Assembly: GCF_000222605.1 (NCBI RefSeq)
Contig: NZ_AFWF01000214.1
Span: 1-50,167, forward strand
Direction of reading: 5' to 3'
Length of the DNA stretch: 50,167 nt
From: Vibrio ichthyoenteri ATCC 700023
GTDB lineage: Bacteria; Pseudomonadota; Gammaproteobacteria; Enterobacterales; Vibrionaceae
The translations under genes and the position numbers were made by a program. Position 1 is the stretch's first letter, and every line of letters starts with the position of its first letter. Below the pieces are notes generated by a model. It had not been told where the DNA came from. It did no database searches and worked only from the letters and a program-made list of their open reading frames with translations. Below, in pieces: positions 1 to 9,932 of this stretch.

Positions 1-260
1 GTTAAAGAGCTTTTCTAGCGGAACCAGCATTTCAATACCGTGTCGCTAGGGGTGCGTATCTTACGCTTCCCGATTTGAGAGTCAAGCGTTTTATTCAAAC
101 TTTCTTTTCTCTCTTTACCAACTGGGTTTGTGACTTCCGTCTCATTCCCTGTCGATGGAGCGGCATTATAGGGAGGTTGAGACACATGACAAGTATTATT
201 TGGAAAAAAGAATTTGTTTGCCTAAAAAGCCAGCAAAATGCATAAAATAGAATAAAATTT
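1..260 (-). promoter_or_regulatory. rRNA operon promoters P1 and P2 with boxA leader
   Basis: Read leftward, this is the control region of an rRNA operon whose 16S gene lies outside the window. P1 has -35 TTGTCA (187-192), a 16-bp spacer and -10 TATAAT (165-170), followed by a GC-rich discriminator. P2 has -35 TTGACT (80-85), a 16-bp spacer and -10 TAAGAT (58-63), followed by ACGCACCCC. The A/T-rich run at about 193-260 fits an UP element or Fis region. The last bases read GCTCTTTAAC (1-10), the boxA antitermination signal. The layout closely matches the tandem P1/P2 promoters of E. coli rrn operons. That an rRNA operon follows is inferred, since no 16S sequence is visible. Confidence 0.88.
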
Positions 261-384
261 CAACATTTGAGTCATGTCACATCAATGAATTGGAAAAAAG
301 CCAACCATATACGTAAGATTCATGTGTCTATATTGTTAATAGTAGATAGTTAATTTCCTCTGACCTAGAAGTAGTATTCTGATT

Positions 385-834
385 ATGAGTTCAAATAAAT
401 CAATCGTTATGATGATCGCCCTTGCGGTACTGGGTGGAATCATCTTCTCGCAGGTAGACATCTCCCCTGCAATTAGTTTTGTTGTTGGTGTTTTGGCTTC
501 TGCTTTTGTTCTTAAATTTTCCAACACGACAACGGAAGCCGTACCACTTAGTGATCCAGCTACGAAAACACTGTACGTCGGTAATCTGCCTTATAAGGCA
601 AATGAATCACACGTTAAGGAAGTTTTTTCGAAACACGGTGAGGTTTTTGCCGTACGCCTTATGAAAGATAAACGTACCGGTAAACGACGTGGCTTTGGGT
701 TTGTCGTAATGGCAGCCTCTGACGCAGAGACGGCCATCGCAGCCTTAAATGAGAAGGATTATATGCAGCGCACGTTAAAAGTACGTATTGCTAATGAGCC
801 TAAGACTCAAGAAGAAGAGGACGAACTGAGTTAA
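385..834 (+). CDS. membrane-anchored RRM RNA-binding protein
   Basis: This 149-residue protein has two hydrophobic segments (about residues 7-22 and 29-44), then one RNA-recognition motif at about 61-137. RNP-2 is LYVGNL (63-68) and RNP-1 is RGFGFVVM (102-109), including the aromatic residues that stack on RNA bases in this fold. The tail is acidic (EEEDELS). Single-RRM proteins occur in some bacteria, but most are soluble; here the domain would be held at the inner membrane, facing the cytoplasm if the two segments form a hairpin. No strong ribosome-binding site is seen. The last 35 bases overlap the convergent murI gene. RNA target and function are unknown. Confidence 0.85.
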   Translation: MSSNKSIVMMIALAVLGGIIFSQVDISPAISFVVGVLASAFVLKFSNTTTEAVPLSDPATKTLYVGNLPYKANESHVKEVFSKHGEVFAVRLMKDKRTGKRRGFGFVVMAASDAETAIAALNEKDYMQRTLKVRIANEPKTQEEEDELS

Positions 835-1591
835 AGCCAATTTTAGCTAACGCTCTATTCAGCGCTTCTTCTTCCCAAGGTGGAGCGCTGGAATAGATAT
901 TCCGACATCCCATACTCTCTTCTTGCTTTTCAATACGCAGTAGCTCTTGCACGCGACGCGCGATAGCAACCCCAGAATCCACCAGCAATACCTGACTTCC
1001 AAGCACGATTTGGATTTCTTCTTTTATAAGAGGGAAATGAGTGCAACCCAATACAGCTACATCAATCTTATTCTTTAGCGGCGCAAGAAGTTCTACCATC
1101 TCTTCTATATTAACGCGCTGCCCTCTTAGTTTTTCTTCTGCTATATCCACTAGACGCGTCAAACCGAGCATTTCAACGGGTTTGCTTTGCGAAAAGTCAC
1201 GAATAAGATCATGAGTGTATTCGCGCTTTACCGTTGCTGGTGTCGCGATTAGTCCTATCGCTTTATTGGCAAGATTTGAGGCCGGCTTAATAGCTGGAAC
1301 AACGCCAACCACTGGAATAGATAACTTTGCTCGCAAAGAAGGAAGCACAATGGTACTTGCCGTATTGCAGGCAATGACCACTAGGTCAATCTGATGTTCA
1401 CCAACAAAGCGAGTAACCAGATGATCCACTCGCTCAATCAGGGTGTGATGCTCAAGCTCACCATAGGGGTAGGCGGCATTATCAAATAGGTAATAGTAAT
1501 CGAGCTGAGGTAAACGCGCTTCGATCTCTTGATAAACCGAAAGACCACCGACACCTGAATCAAAGATTAAAATTTTAGGTTGCTGAGACAC
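800..1591 (-). CDS. murI: glutamate racemase MurI
   Basis: Glutamate racemase makes D-glutamate for peptidoglycan in the cytoplasm. Family signatures are visible: the N-terminal [10 protein letters not shown], the first catalytic cysteine in VIACNTAST, and the second in [10 protein letters not shown] chose the GTG start at 1591 (M-S-Q-Q-P-K), which gives 263 residues, close to the usual size. The frame stays open to an ATG at 1696, but that would overlap the upstream gene by 74 bases and add an N-terminal extension not expected in the family. It is the last gene of a leftward set with the DUF71 gene and btuB, and its 3' end overlaps the convergent RRM gene. murI beside an rRNA operon is also seen in E. 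coli. Confidence 0.95.
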   Translation of the reverse strand: MSQQPKILIFDSGVGGLSVYQEIEARLPQLDYYYLFDNAAYPYGELEHHTLIERVDHLVTRFVGEHQIDLVVIACNTASTIVLPSLRAKLSIPVVGVVPAIKPASNLANKAIGLIATPATVKREYTHDLIRDFSQSKPVEMLGLTRLVDIAEEKLRGQRVNIEEMVELLAPLKNKIDVAVLGCTHFPLIKEEIQIVLGSQVLLVDSGVAIARRVQELLRIEKQEESMGCRNIYSSAPPWEEEALNRALAKIGFNSVRPLLLES

Positions 1592-1622
1592 GACACTATT
1601 CCGCTTATGTATATGCTGGCGA

Positions 1623-2306
1623 TCATACCCTGCGATTTGCTTTTCGCAATGCTTTCGCGCTGTATCTTTGGTGGGAGAATCGTTCGCCATGTTCAATATG
1701 TGAAAGTTGCAGTTCTAACACGCCATCAAAGCTACGCGTTTGCGTAACCAGTGTATGGAACTCACCATTTTCGCCACATGGATCAACATCAGACGATAGC
1801 TCGGCCAATAAGGCTTCATCATACCAACGGCCACAAAGCTCACGTGCGATACAATCACCATCTGCTGTGACCAACATGGTTTTAATACCACGCTCTATTA
1901 TCTCTTGCGCTAGTTGCTCACTCGCCTCTCCCATTAGCGGGAAAACGCATTGCCATCCGGCAGGTTCAATGTAGCTACGGCGATACTCGGCTATCCCATT
2001 ACAGAACATATCGCCAAAAGCGACCGCCTCGAAGGGTAAGCTCGACGCTTGCAACCCTTCCACTACTAATAACTTGTATTGTTCATTACTTGGGAAGACT
2101 TCTGGTAGTGCAATTTTGACTAACGGTAGACCAAGTAAGTCCGCTTGCATCTCTACCACTTCGATCGGTGTCGCTTGAAAGGGCACTTCGTCTTCTAGGT
2201 AAGTGGTAAACAAACCAACGACATGATACTGGTCGTTTTCGATTAGGCGCTCTAGGGTCAGAGTAGAGTCTTTACCTGAAGACCAACTCACGATGATGTT
2301 TTTCAT
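1623..2306 (-). CDS. DUF71/Dph6-like ATP pyrophosphatase, predicted B12-linked
   Basis: This 227-residue protein begins with a PP-loop ATP-binding motif, SSGKDS (about residues 9-14), and belongs to the DUF71/COG2102 family, whose eukaryotic and archaeal members include diphthine-ammonia ligase. Bacteria lack diphthamide, so that function does not apply. Comparative genomics has proposed that a bacterial subgroup acts as an amidotransferase-type enzyme in cobalamin salvage. The position directly downstream of the riboswitch-controlled btuB fits this, although a terminator hairpin separates the two genes. The start ATG at 2306 has a weak GAG element upstream. The family call is firm; the B12 role is inferred. 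Confidence 0.8.
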   Translation of the reverse strand: MKNIIVSWSSGKDSTLTLERLIENDQYHVVGLFTTYLEDEVPFQATPIEVVEMQADLLGLPLVKIALPEVFPSNEQYKLLVVEGLQASSLPFEAVAFGDMFCNGIAEYRRSYIEPAGWQCVFPLMGEASEQLAQEIIERGIKTMLVTADGDCIARELCGRWYDEALLAELSSDVDPCGENGEFHTLVTQTRSFDGVLELQLSHIEHGERFSHQRYSAKALRKANRRV

Positions 2307-2322
2307 TTTTATCTCGGGAAGG

Positions 2323-2346
2323 AAAAAACCGCCCGAAGGCGGTTTT
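2323..2346 (-). terminator. intrinsic terminator of btuB
   Basis: A 9-bp perfect stem, AAAACCGCC / GGCGGTTTT (2325-2333 and 2338-2346), has a four-base loop that reads TTCG on the minus strand and a run of six T's on that strand. It lies between the btuB stop and the DUF71 start, so it should end or attenuate btuB transcription. Confidence 0.85.
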
Positions 2347-2352
2347 ATAAAA

Positions 2353-4164
2353 TTAAAATTGATACGTCATATTTGCAAAGAATCTACGTTCTGGTGCCGC
2401 ATAGCCAATTGTGGTTTGATACTCTTTGTCTGTAAGGTTATCAACCTTACCTCTAACAACTAGTTTAGGCGAAATCCAATAGCCAACTGATATATCCCAT
2501 AAACCAACCGAAGGTAACATGTTTTCCTCGGTATAAGTCTCATTGGGATTCCCTAAGCGTTCGCCAGTGAATGTATATGTTAGATTGAAATCAAAATTCT
2601 CATAAGCCGCATCCATTAACCATTTATAGTTTTCATCAGCACGCTTAGCCAATTTATTACCCTGCGAGTCTTTATGATCTTTAAACTCTGCAATAACGGT
2701 ATGGTGAATAAAAGAAGTATCGAACTGACCAGTAATCTCAATACCTTTCAATTTAGCGTCAACATTCAACGGATACCATGGCGAAGCTTGATACCAAATA
2801 ATCAAATTATCCACTTTGTTATCATAAGCCGTAATTTCAAGATCGAATAGATTGAAATTGCCTATATAACCAATTTCTCGATTCATAGCCTCTTCAGGCT
2901 GCAAATCCGCATTATCCTTTAAGTCAGAATAACTGGGAGCTTTAAAAGCTGTTCCCACTGCAAACCGGACTGCGTGGTTATCTGAAATATGGTAAAGAGA
3001 ACCTAACGACCACGTAGTGTAATTATCATATGAATCATGTTTATCATAACGAACACTACCCAATACGCTTAGATCACCAAATTGTGCATCAACCGAAGTA
3101 TAAACACCTGTTGTATCTCTTGCATCGCCAGCTAAAGGATCTGGAGAACCATAGGACATAGCTCCATCTTTCAGTTCTTCCCTCCGCCAATCAGCGCCTG
3201 CCCCAATAGAAAAATCATCATTAAACTGATATAGGTTTAGAAACTGTACACTCGTTAGCTCAATCTCTTTTTTCGTTCCAGCATTGTCTTTGCCCTCAGA
3301 TTTTGAATAATCCAAATTCTCAATGGACTGCTGATTTACTCGCAAAACTGAATTGAAGTATTCTCGTTGATACTCTAATGCACCAGTTAAACTTAGATTT
3401 TCAGAGTAACCAAAATATTTAGAACCCTTGTCATATTCTGTGAGGCTATCAAACCAACGTAGAGAAACGGTTCCCGTTAAAGCATCTGTAATTGACTGAC
3501 CATAAGAAGCAAATAAGTTTTGACTTTCATAGCCATAATCCAAACCTGTGGCAGGGTCTTTAATGTCAAAACCTTCCGTCTCTTCAAAGCCACCTGCCAA
3601 CTTCAATACACCAGTATTTTCTAGTTCTGAAGTTATCGAAAAACTTGCTTCTTTTTGCGCATCACTACCAGCTCCAAGAGATAAATAAGTCGCATCCGAA
3701 TCATTACCAGATTCAGTGATCACATTGATTACACCTGCAACTGCATCAGAACCATAAAGAGCACCGCCTGGCCCACGAATCACTTCAACTCGTTCAATGA
3801 TCCCAACCGGAATATGGTTAAACTTAATGCCACCAGCGGCTGAGTCAATACGAACACCATCAACTAAAAATAGAATTTGGTCACTGTTATAGCCGCGCAT
3901 AAAAACAGAGGCACTATGCCCTCTGCCACCACTTTGAGAAACCTCAATGCCAGGAACACGCTTAAGAATATCCACGAGTGATTTTGCTTGTATCTGATCA
4001 ATTTCTTGCTTTGAGACAATTGTAGTCGAGGCAACTACGTCATTCAGTGGTTGTTCAAAACGGTTCGCCGTCACTACAACCGTTTCATCGGCAGTATTGG
4101 CTAAAGAGTAAGGGGCGTAAGAAAGCAGTGACCCAACTGTCACAGCTAAAATAGAACGGTTCAT
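2353..4164 (-). CDS. btuB: TonB-dependent vitamin B12 outer membrane receptor BtuB
   Basis: The 603-residue outer membrane transporter imports cobalamin using TonB energy. A signal peptide (about 1-22, ending SLANTAD) is followed by the TonB box ETVVVTANRFEQ, very close to that of E. coli BtuB. Next are a plug domain (GGRGHSASVFMRGYNSDQILFLVDGVRID and the RVEVIRGPGGALYGSDAVAGVINVIT region) and a C-terminal beta barrel ending in the typical YQF. Length matches the family (about 600). A cobalamin riboswitch lies upstream. It is transcribed divergently from trmA and followed by a strong terminator. Confidence 0.96.
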   Translation of the reverse strand: MNRSILAVTVGSLLSYAPYSLANTADETVVVTANRFEQPLNDVVASTTIVSKQEIDQIQAKSLVDILKRVPGIEVSQSGGRGHSASVFMRGYNSDQILFLVDGVRIDSAAGGIKFNHIPVGIIERVEVIRGPGGALYGSDAVAGVINVITESGNDSDATYLSLGAGSDAQKEASFSITSELENTGVLKLAGGFEETEGFDIKDPATGLDYGYESQNLFASYGQSITDALTGTVSLRWFDSLTEYDKGSKYFGYSENLSLTGALEYQREYFNSVLRVNQQSIENLDYSKSEGKDNAGTKKEIELTSVQFLNLYQFNDDFSIGAGADWRREELKDGAMSYGSPDPLAGDARDTTGVYTSVDAQFGDLSVLGSVRYDKHDSYDNYTTWSLGSLYHISDNHAVRFAVGTAFKAPSYSDLKDNADLQPEEAMNREIGYIGNFNLFDLEITAYDNKVDNLIIWYQASPWYPLNVDAKLKGIEITGQFDTSFIHHTVIAEFKDHKDSQGNKLAKRADENYKWLMDAAYENFDFNLTYTFTGERLGNPNETYTEENMLPSVGLWDISVGYWISPKLVVRGKVDNLTDKEYQTTIGYAAPERRFFANMTYQF

Positions 4165-4227
4165 TTTTATAATCCTAAATCGCGTAAAATCTACCGAGCG
4201 CGGAGCACATGCTTCCAGTGTTTGCTC

Positions 4228-4395
4228 AGTTGCTGGCAGGTATTCGGACTTTAGAGCTCTATGCTTTCCTACTTACTCGACTTCCCACCTCATGCTAGAG
4301 GCAGTGTCTTAAGAGTGTTCGTTCTCTATTACCGCTGCGCGTCAGTTCTGGAGTTACACCAGATTCCCTTTTCAGCCATCTATACCGCTAGATAG
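4228..4395 (-). promoter_or_regulatory. cobalamin riboswitch upstream of btuB
   Basis: Read leftward, the conserved cobalamin-aptamer elements appear in order: GGCTGAAAAGGGAA then GGTGTAACTCC (about 4352-4376), CTGACGCGCAGCGGT (about 4332-4346), and the B12 box, here GTCCGAATACCTGCCAGC (about 4231-4248). A further imperfect hairpin (about 4201-4215) and an AGGA ribosome-binding site precede the btuB ATG, consistent with translational control. Binding of adenosylcobalamin is known to repress btuB in this class. Confidence 0.92.
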
Positions 4396-4602
4396 CACCA
4401 GCTAGGCGCAAATGGTATTAAGCAATCGGTTAATTGTCCAGCGGTTATTAATAATTCGTATATAATTCAATTGTTTCATTACATTGCTTAAAGCTTCACA
4501 TCCTAGAGAGCTCAAGCTATTGACGACGCAAAACTGGACATACGGTAGATATCGAATAAAATCTGCGCTCTTAAATAAAATGCACCATACAAAGGTAAGA
4601 CC

Positions 4603-5712
4603 ATGGCGACTCTTGATGTAAACCCTCAACACTACCAACAGCAGTTGGCCGACAAAGTTGAACGTCTCACAGGGATGTTTGCTAACTACAACGTGCCAGA
4701 GCTAGAAGTGTTTGAATCTCCAGAGCAGCACTACCGTATGCGTGCCGAGTTTCGTGTTTGGCACGAAGGCGACGACATGTACTACATCATGTTTGACCAA
4801 CAAACTCGTGAGAAGTATCGCGTTGATCAATTTCCAGCAGCCAGTCGTTTAATCAACGATCTAATGCCTCTGCTGATTGATGCGATGAAAGACAATGAGT
4901 CATTACGTCGCAAACTGTTCCAAGTGGATTTTCTATCAACAAAGAGTGGCGAAATTTTGGTGTCACTGCTTTACCACCGTCAATTGGATGAAGCATGGAT
5001 TGAAAATGCCAAAGCATTGAAGCAACGTTTGAATGATGAAGGTTTTAACCTCAACCTTATTGGCCGAGCACGTAAAATGAAGGTTGTACTTGATCGCGAC
5101 TTCGTGATTGAGAAGCTTGACGTTAACGGTCAGCCATACATCTACCAACAAGTTGAAAATAGCTTTACCCAACCCAACGCGGCGGTGTCTGAAAAAATGC
5201 TGGAGTGGGCGGTAGACTGTACACAAGACAGCAATGGTGATTTGCTTGAGCTTTACTGTGGTAACGGTAATTTTTCTTTAGCGCTGGCGCAAAACTTCAA
5301 TCGAGTATTAGCGACTGAGCTGGCTAAACCATCGGTTGAGTCTGCGCAATACAACATTGCGGCAAACAAAATTGAAAACGTACAAATTCTACGTTTATCG
5401 GCTGAAGAGTTTACCCAAGCAATCGAAGGACAACGTGAATTCCGTCGTTTGAAAGATGCTGGGGTTGATCTGGCGAGCTACAACTGTAACACCATTTTTG
5501 TTGATCCACCTCGTTCAGGTATGGATATCGACACTTGTAAAATGGTGCAAGGTTATGAGCGTATTATCTATATCTCTTGTAACCCTGAAACTCTGCAAGA
5601 AAACCTAGATGTACTCAGTGAAACGCACAACGTCACTCGTTTCGCGCTATTTGATCAGTTCCCATATACTCACCATATGGAAGCGGGTGTTATGCTGGAA
5701 CGCAAGGCGTAA
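4603..5712 (+). CDS. trmA: tRNA (uracil-5)-methyltransferase TrmA
   Basis: TrmA makes 5-methyluridine at position 54 of tRNA using S-adenosylmethionine. In the 369 residues I see the SAM motif [15 protein letters not shown] (about 215-229), [10 protein letters not shown] (about 299-308), the nucleophilic cysteine in ISCNPETL (C326) and the catalytic glutamate in HHMEAGV (E360). Length matches E. coli TrmA (366). The start ATG has an AAGGTAAG ribosome-binding site. It is divergent from btuB and followed by a bidirectional terminator shared with yijD. Confidence 0.97.
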   Translation: MATLDVNPQHYQQQLADKVERLTGMFANYNVPELEVFESPEQHYRMRAEFRVWHEGDDMYYIMFDQQTREKYRVDQFPAASRLINDLMPLLIDAMKDNESLRRKLFQVDFLSTKSGEILVSLLYHRQLDEAWIENAKALKQRLNDEGFNLNLIGRARKMKVVLDRDFVIEKLDVNGQPYIYQQVENSFTQPNAAVSEKMLEWAVDCTQDSNGDLLELYCGNGNFSLALAQNFNRVLATELAKPSVESAQYNIAANKIENVQILRLSAEEFTQAIEGQREFRRLKDAGVDLASYNCNTIFVDPPRSGMDIDTCKMVQGYERIIYISCNPETLQENLDVLSETHNVTRFALFDQFPYTHHMEAGVMLERKA

Positions 5713-5735
5713 TCTCGACCACAGTTTACAGATAT

Positions 5736-5765
5736 AAAAAAACGAGCCGATTGGCTCGTTTTTTT
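5736..5765. terminator. bidirectional terminator between trmA and yijD
   Basis: The stem AACGAGCC / GGCTCGTT (5741-5748 and 5753-5760) with loop GATT is flanked by an A-tract on the left and a T-tract on the right. It can therefore terminate both convergent genes. Confidence 0.9.
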
Positions 5766-5775
5766 CGATTTGCGA

Positions 5776-6162
5776 TTAATCAACCGCTTCTTCTTTCGAT
5801 TTTGACATATAGCCGAGCTTTTTACCGATCCACAGCATCAACAACATCGACACGAGAATAGCAAAGAAGTTAGAGCCAGCATCTGGATACTGCGCTTTCA
5901 AAAACGCAGAGTGGCCAAAGGCACCAACGAAGAAACAAGCTAACCCTATCAGAGGAATATCTTCTGAAACTGGGTTGTTTAAGTATTCTTGGTACAGCGC
6001 TTGAACCGCTAGAACCAATGCAATAATAGGGAAAATTGAGAAACCCACCTCGCTCATGGTTAGCCATGATAATAACGAGTCACTACACATACCTGCGACT
6101 AGAGCAAGTACTAGGTTTTTTTTTTCCGAACCACGATTAATTGGATTGTTTTCATTAGACAT
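5776..6162 (-). CDS. yijD: inner membrane protein YijD (DUF1422)
   Basis: A 128-residue membrane protein of the DUF1422 family with about four hydrophobic segments (about 17-35, 42-56, 72-88 and 99-112) and charged ends. The gene sits immediately after fabR, sharing one base (TAATG junction), the same pairing as in E. coli fabR-yijD. The coupling suggests co-expression with the fatty-acid regulator, but no biochemical function is established for the family. Confidence 0.9.
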   Translation of the reverse strand: MSNENNPINRGSEKKNLVLALVAGMCSDSLLSWLTMSEVGFSIFPIIALVLAVQALYQEYLNNPVSEDIPLIGLACFFVGAFGHSAFLKAQYPDAGSNFFAILVSMLLMLWIGKKLGYMSKSKEEAVD

Positions 6163-6803
6163 TAATCTATCCCGCCTTTTAGTCGGTTACGTTCACGTTC
6201 TTTGCGATACCAATAAGCCCCTTTGGCTATCATTCGCAATTGCATGATCAAACGCTCCGCGAGAATCTCACGTTCACGTCGATCGAGATCTAATACTTCT
6301 GCCCCTGAGCTAAAGACTAAGGTGACAGAAGCTTCCGCTTGAATAAAGGCCTCATCACGGCTCATACCTGTGCTAATCAAGAACTCGGTCAACTCTGCGG
6401 CAAAATGTTGTATTTCACGCGCAACAGCGGTACGAAAAGCAAAAGAAGTCCCTGAACGCTCACGCAGCAAGAGGCGAAATACGTTTGGGCTACTTTCAAT
6501 GAACTCCATGAAGGTTTCCACTGAGGTGCGTATCACGCTTCCCTCTTTGACAATCCGTTGACGAGCTTGACGCATCAATTGGCGCAGCAACAAGCCTCCT
6601 TCATCTACCATGGTTAATCCTAGCTCATCCATATCTTTAAAGTGACGATAGAATGAGGTTGGTGCAATTCCCGCTTCACGAGCGACCTCTCGAAGACTTA
6701 AGTTCGAGAAGCTTCTATCCGCACTCAACTGGCTGAATGCCGCATCGATCAGTGAGCGACGCGTTTTCTCTTTTTGCTGTGCGCGAATTCCCATGGTTTT
6801 CAT
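6162..6803 (-). CDS. fabR: TetR-family repressor FabR of unsaturated fatty acid synthesis
   Basis: FabR represses fabA and fabB in response to the ratio of unsaturated to saturated acyl thioesters. The 213-residue protein is nearly colinear with E. coli Fab[13 protein letters not shown], then the helix-turn-helix [20 protein letters not shown] (about 36-55), [20 protein letters not shown], and a C-terminal ligand domain. A second possible start (M-G-I-R at 6794) matches the E. coli N-terminus equally well, and neither has a clear ribosome-binding site. It is divergent from sthA and translationally coupled to yijD. Confidence 0.96.
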   Translation of the reverse strand: MKTMGIRAQQKEKTRRSLIDAAFSQLSADRSFSNLSLREVAREAGIAPTSFYRHFKDMDELGLTMVDEGGLLLRQLMRQARQRIVKEGSVIRTSVETFMEFIESSPNVFRLLLRERSGTSFAFRTAVAREIQHFAAELTEFLISTGMSRDEAFIQAEASVTLVFSSGAEVLDLDRREREILAERLIMQLRMIAKGAYWYRKERERNRLKGGID

Positions 6804-7081
6804 ATTCTAATTTCAACTTTTCTGACTAGGGAACCTCTAATATACATGGATTCCCGCAACGACTTAAGTGCCTTTATTCAGCAGTTAAAAATAAATCGCA
6901 GTTAGATACTGATTGCAATCATTTCACTGCAAATTAGCGACATCCACCATGGCAACAATGCACATTTCACGCTTTACGCGTGATCCCATCGACTCTCTAG
7001 TATGACGGTTATTTACGCGAACAAATAATCCGTTAATATCTCGATAATGCAATGTTAAAACAATATAACAAGGATAGAGTC

Positions 7082-8482
7082 ATGGCCATAAGCAATCATT
7101 TTGATGTTATCGTGATAGGCAGTGGCCCAGGCGGCGAAGGTGCAGCTATGGGCTTAACCAAAGCTGGTCTTAATGTCGCGATTATAGAAAAGGAAAGCAG
7201 TGTCGGTGGTGGGTGTACCCACTGGGGCACGATTCCTTCAAAAGCGCTGCGTCATGCCGTTAGCCGTATTATTGAATTCAATAGCAATCCGCTGTTTTGT
7301 AAAAACAATATGAGCTTACACTCGACCTTCTCTAATATTCTTAATCATGCAAAATCTGTCATCGATAAACAAACCCGCCTACGTCAAGGCTTCTATGACC
7401 GTAACGAATGTACTTTGTTATTTGGCGCGGCTCGCTTTACTGATAGTAATACCGTCGCGGTGATGCAAAGTGATGGTAGTGAGGAATTTTACAGTGCCGA
7501 TAAATTTGTCATTGCAACCGGCTCTCGCCCTTACCGTCCTGACAATGTCGATTTTGATCATCAACGTGTTTACGACAGTGACTCCATACTGAGTTTGAAA
7601 CACGACCCTCGCCACATCATTATTTACGGCGCAGGCGTCATTGGCTGTGAGTACGCTTCAATCTTCCGTGGCTTAGGGGTTAAGACTGATCTGGTGAATA
7701 CTCGCGACCGCCTGCTCTCTTTCCTTGATAATGAAGTATCCGATGCGCTGTCGTACCACTTTTGGAACAGTGGTGTGGTGATTCGCAACGATGAAACCTT
7801 TGAAAAAATTGAAGGGACTGAAGACGGCGTGATTGTTCATCTGCAATCCGGCAAAAAAATGAAAGCCGATTGCCTACTCTATGCCAATGGCCGAACAGGT
7901 AACACCGATAAACTCAATTTGACTGCCGTAGGCCTTGCCGCCGATTCACGCGGTCAAATTGCCGTAAACCGTAATTATCAAACTGATGCTGAACATGTTT
8001 ACGCGGTAGGCGATGTGATTGGCTACCCAAGCCTTGCTAGCGCAGCTTACGATCAAGGCCGCTTTGTCGCACAAGCTATCACCAAAGGCAAAGCGGATAA
8101 CTATCTGATTGAAGATATCCCAACCGGTATCTACACCATCCCTGAGATCAGCTCCGTCGGTAAAACAGAACAAGAACTCACTGCCGCCAAAGTGCCTTAT
8201 GAAGTCGGACGATCGTCATTTAAACATTTAGCGCGAGCGCAAATTGCTGGCAAAGATATTGGCAGCCTAAAAATTCTATTCCATCGTGAAACCAAAGAGA
8301 TCCTCGGTATTCACTGTTTTGGTGAGCGCGCGGCAGAAATCATCCATATCGGCCAAGCCATTATGGAACAAAAAGGCGAAGCGAATACCATCGAGTATTT
8401 CGTTAATACCACGTTTAACTACCCGACAATGGCAGAAGCTTATCGTGTCGCTGCGCTCAATGGCTTAAACCGCCTGTTTTAG
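7082..8482 (+). CDS. sthA: soluble pyridine nucleotide transhydrogenase SthA
   Basis: SthA is a cytoplasmic FAD flavoprotein that transfers hydride between NADPH and NAD. It has the FAD-binding GSGPGGEG near the N-terminus, the family-typical [13 protein letters not shown] in which the second redox cysteine of related disulfide reductases is absent, the NAD-binding GAGVIGCE, and the C-terminal dimerisation domain ending GLNRLF. I chose the ATG at 7082, which has AAGGA seven bases upstream and gives 466 residues, the E. coli length. An in-frame ATG at 7052 has no ribosome-binding site. The terminator at 8502-8526 is shared with dinF. Confidence 0.97.
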   Translation: MAISNHFDVIVIGSGPGGEGAAMGLTKAGLNVAIIEKESSVGGGCTHWGTIPSKALRHAVSRIIEFNSNPLFCKNNMSLHSTFSNILNHAKSVIDKQTRLRQGFYDRNECTLLFGAARFTDSNTVAVMQSDGSEEFYSADKFVIATGSRPYRPDNVDFDHQRVYDSDSILSLKHDPRHIIIYGAGVIGCEYASIFRGLGVKTDLVNTRDRLLSFLDNEVSDALSYHFWNSGVVIRNDETFEKIEGTEDGVIVHLQSGKKMKADCLLYANGRTGNTDKLNLTAVGLAADSRGQIAVNRNYQTDAEHVYAVGDVIGYPSLASAAYDQGRFVAQAITKGKADNYLIEDIPTGIYTIPEISSVGKTEQELTAAKVPYEVGRSSFKHLARAQIAGKDIGSLKILFHRETKEILGIHCFGERAAEIIHIGQAIMEQKGEANTIEYFVNTTFNYPTMAEAYRVAALNGLNRLF

Positions 8483-8500
8483 CCCACTCTATATCTAAAT

Positions 8501-8526
8501 AAAAAGCCGCTTTGTTAGCGGCTTTT
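8501..8526. terminator. bidirectional terminator between sthA and dinF
   Basis: The stem AAAAGCCGC / GCGGCTTTT (8502-8510 and 8518-8526) has a seven-base loop. It serves sthA from the left and the dinF end from the right. Confidence 0.88.
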
Positions 8527-8551
8527 CTCTATCGTATTCTCATCAATGGTA

Positions 8552-9889
8552 TTAAGCCAAAAACGAACCTTTTCGCCATTGATAACGCAGCACCAATGCC
8601 AATGTGATACCGCGCATCGCCATAAAGCTCAGCATCGCCAACCACAACGCATGGTTTTGCCAAGCTGAACAAAGATAGAAAATAGCAAAGTAGCTGCACG
8701 TTGCGACAAACATACCGTTGCGCATTTCACGCCCTTTCGTTGCCCCAACAAAAATACCATCAAGCAAAAAACACCACATAGAAACCAACGGCATTGCCAC
8801 CAACCAAGGCATAAACTCCAATGCTTTATCATGCACTACTGGTATATCCGTGATCAAATTGATCAAAGAAGATCCAAACATACCGAAGGCCAATGTCAGT
8901 CCACTACAAATCACCAAGCTCCAAAAAAAAGTCCCTACCAATGATTGGTTCAACTCATTACGATCTTTGGCGCCTATCGCTTTACCAACCATCGCTTCCA
9001 TGGCATAAGCGAAACCATCCATGCCATAAGAGATCATCATGAGAAAACTCATCAACACCGCATTGGCAGCAACAATCTCATCACCAAAGCTTGCGCCTTG
9101 AAAAGTCATAAAAGTAAAAGTGGCTTGTAAGCACAGCGAACGTAGGAAGATATCACGATTGAGTTTTACAAATCGGGCTAAGCCATTGGCTGTATCTTTA
9201 AGCAATAAAAAGATTGACGGCAAATGTTGTGCTCGCCATGTGTAATGAACACAAACCAAACCAAAAGTCATACCGGTATAATCGGCAATGACCGATGCCA
9301 ATGCTGCGCCTTCCACCTGCCAAACTAAGCCAAGTACAAATAAAATGTCTAATAAGATATTAGTGAGGTTGGTGATGATCACCATCCACATTGGGGCCTT
9401 GGCATTTTGTGTACCAAGCAGCCAACCTAATAACACAAAATTCGCTAACGCGGCTGGTGCACTCCATGCTCGAATTGAAAAATATTGCTGGCCATAAGTC
9501 TTCACTTCGGCACTCGCATCACTAAAAGCAAATACCCATTCGCCAATCCATGTGTGCATTAACAGAAACAAAGCAGAAAAACCCAGCGCCATCACTAAGC
9601 CTTGGGTCAGCACTAAGCCAAGTTGGTGTGGCTGCCGCGCACCAAATGATTGTGCCGCAAGCCCCGTGGTCGCCATACGTAAGAAACCCAGTAGCCAAAA
9701 GCTGACACTGATCATCATACCTCCCAGCGCTACGCCACCTAAATACCAAGCATGCTCTAAATGGCCAATAACCGCAGCGTCCACCAGCCCCAATAATGGA
9801 ACGGTAATGTTGGAGAGCACCATAGGGATCGCGAGCAATAGCACTTTTTTATGCATTGCTCGATTGGAAAGGATTTGGAAAATTTGCAC
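8552..9889 (-). CDS. dinF: MATE-family efflux transporter DinF
   Basis: A 445-residue multidrug/toxin exporter of the MATE fold with about 12 membrane segments. It aligns along its length with E. coli DinF, for example IPMVLSNITVPLLGLVDAAVIGHL, FLRMATTGLAAQSFGA, and NRDIFLRSLCLQ. The GTG start at 9889 fits the family N-terminus; an internal ATG at 9856 is the alternative. It is the distal gene of lexA - methyltransferase - dinF, with a 43-base gap upstream and no LexA box of its own, so SOS control would come by read-through from lexA. Confidence 0.93.
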   Translation of the reverse strand: MQIFQILSNRAMHKKVLLLAIPMVLSNITVPLLGLVDAAVIGHLEHAWYLGGVALGGMMISVSFWLLGFLRMATTGLAAQSFGARQPHQLGLVLTQGLVMALGFSALFLLMHTWIGEWVFAFSDASAEVKTYGQQYFSIRAWSAPAALANFVLLGWLLGTQNAKAPMWMVIITNLTNILLDILFVLGLVWQVEGAALASVIADYTGMTFGLVCVHYTWRAQHLPSIFLLLKDTANGLARFVKLNRDIFLRSLCLQATFTFMTFQGASFGDEIVAANAVLMSFLMMISYGMDGFAYAMEAMVGKAIGAKDRNELNQSLVGTFFWSLVICSGLTLAFGMFGSSLINLITDIPVVHDKALEFMPWLVAMPLVSMWCFLLDGIFVGATKGREMRNGMFVATCSYFAIFYLCSAWQNHALWLAMLSFMAMRGITLALVLRYQWRKGSFLA

Positions 9890-9932
9890 GTAACAACTTC
9901 TTTGCGGAATTTATACGCAAAGTGTAACTGGA

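Noticed and set aside
9890-9932. LexA box directly upstream of dinF
   Set aside because: No CTGT-N8-ACAG element is present in the short gap; SOS control would have to come from the lexA promoter.
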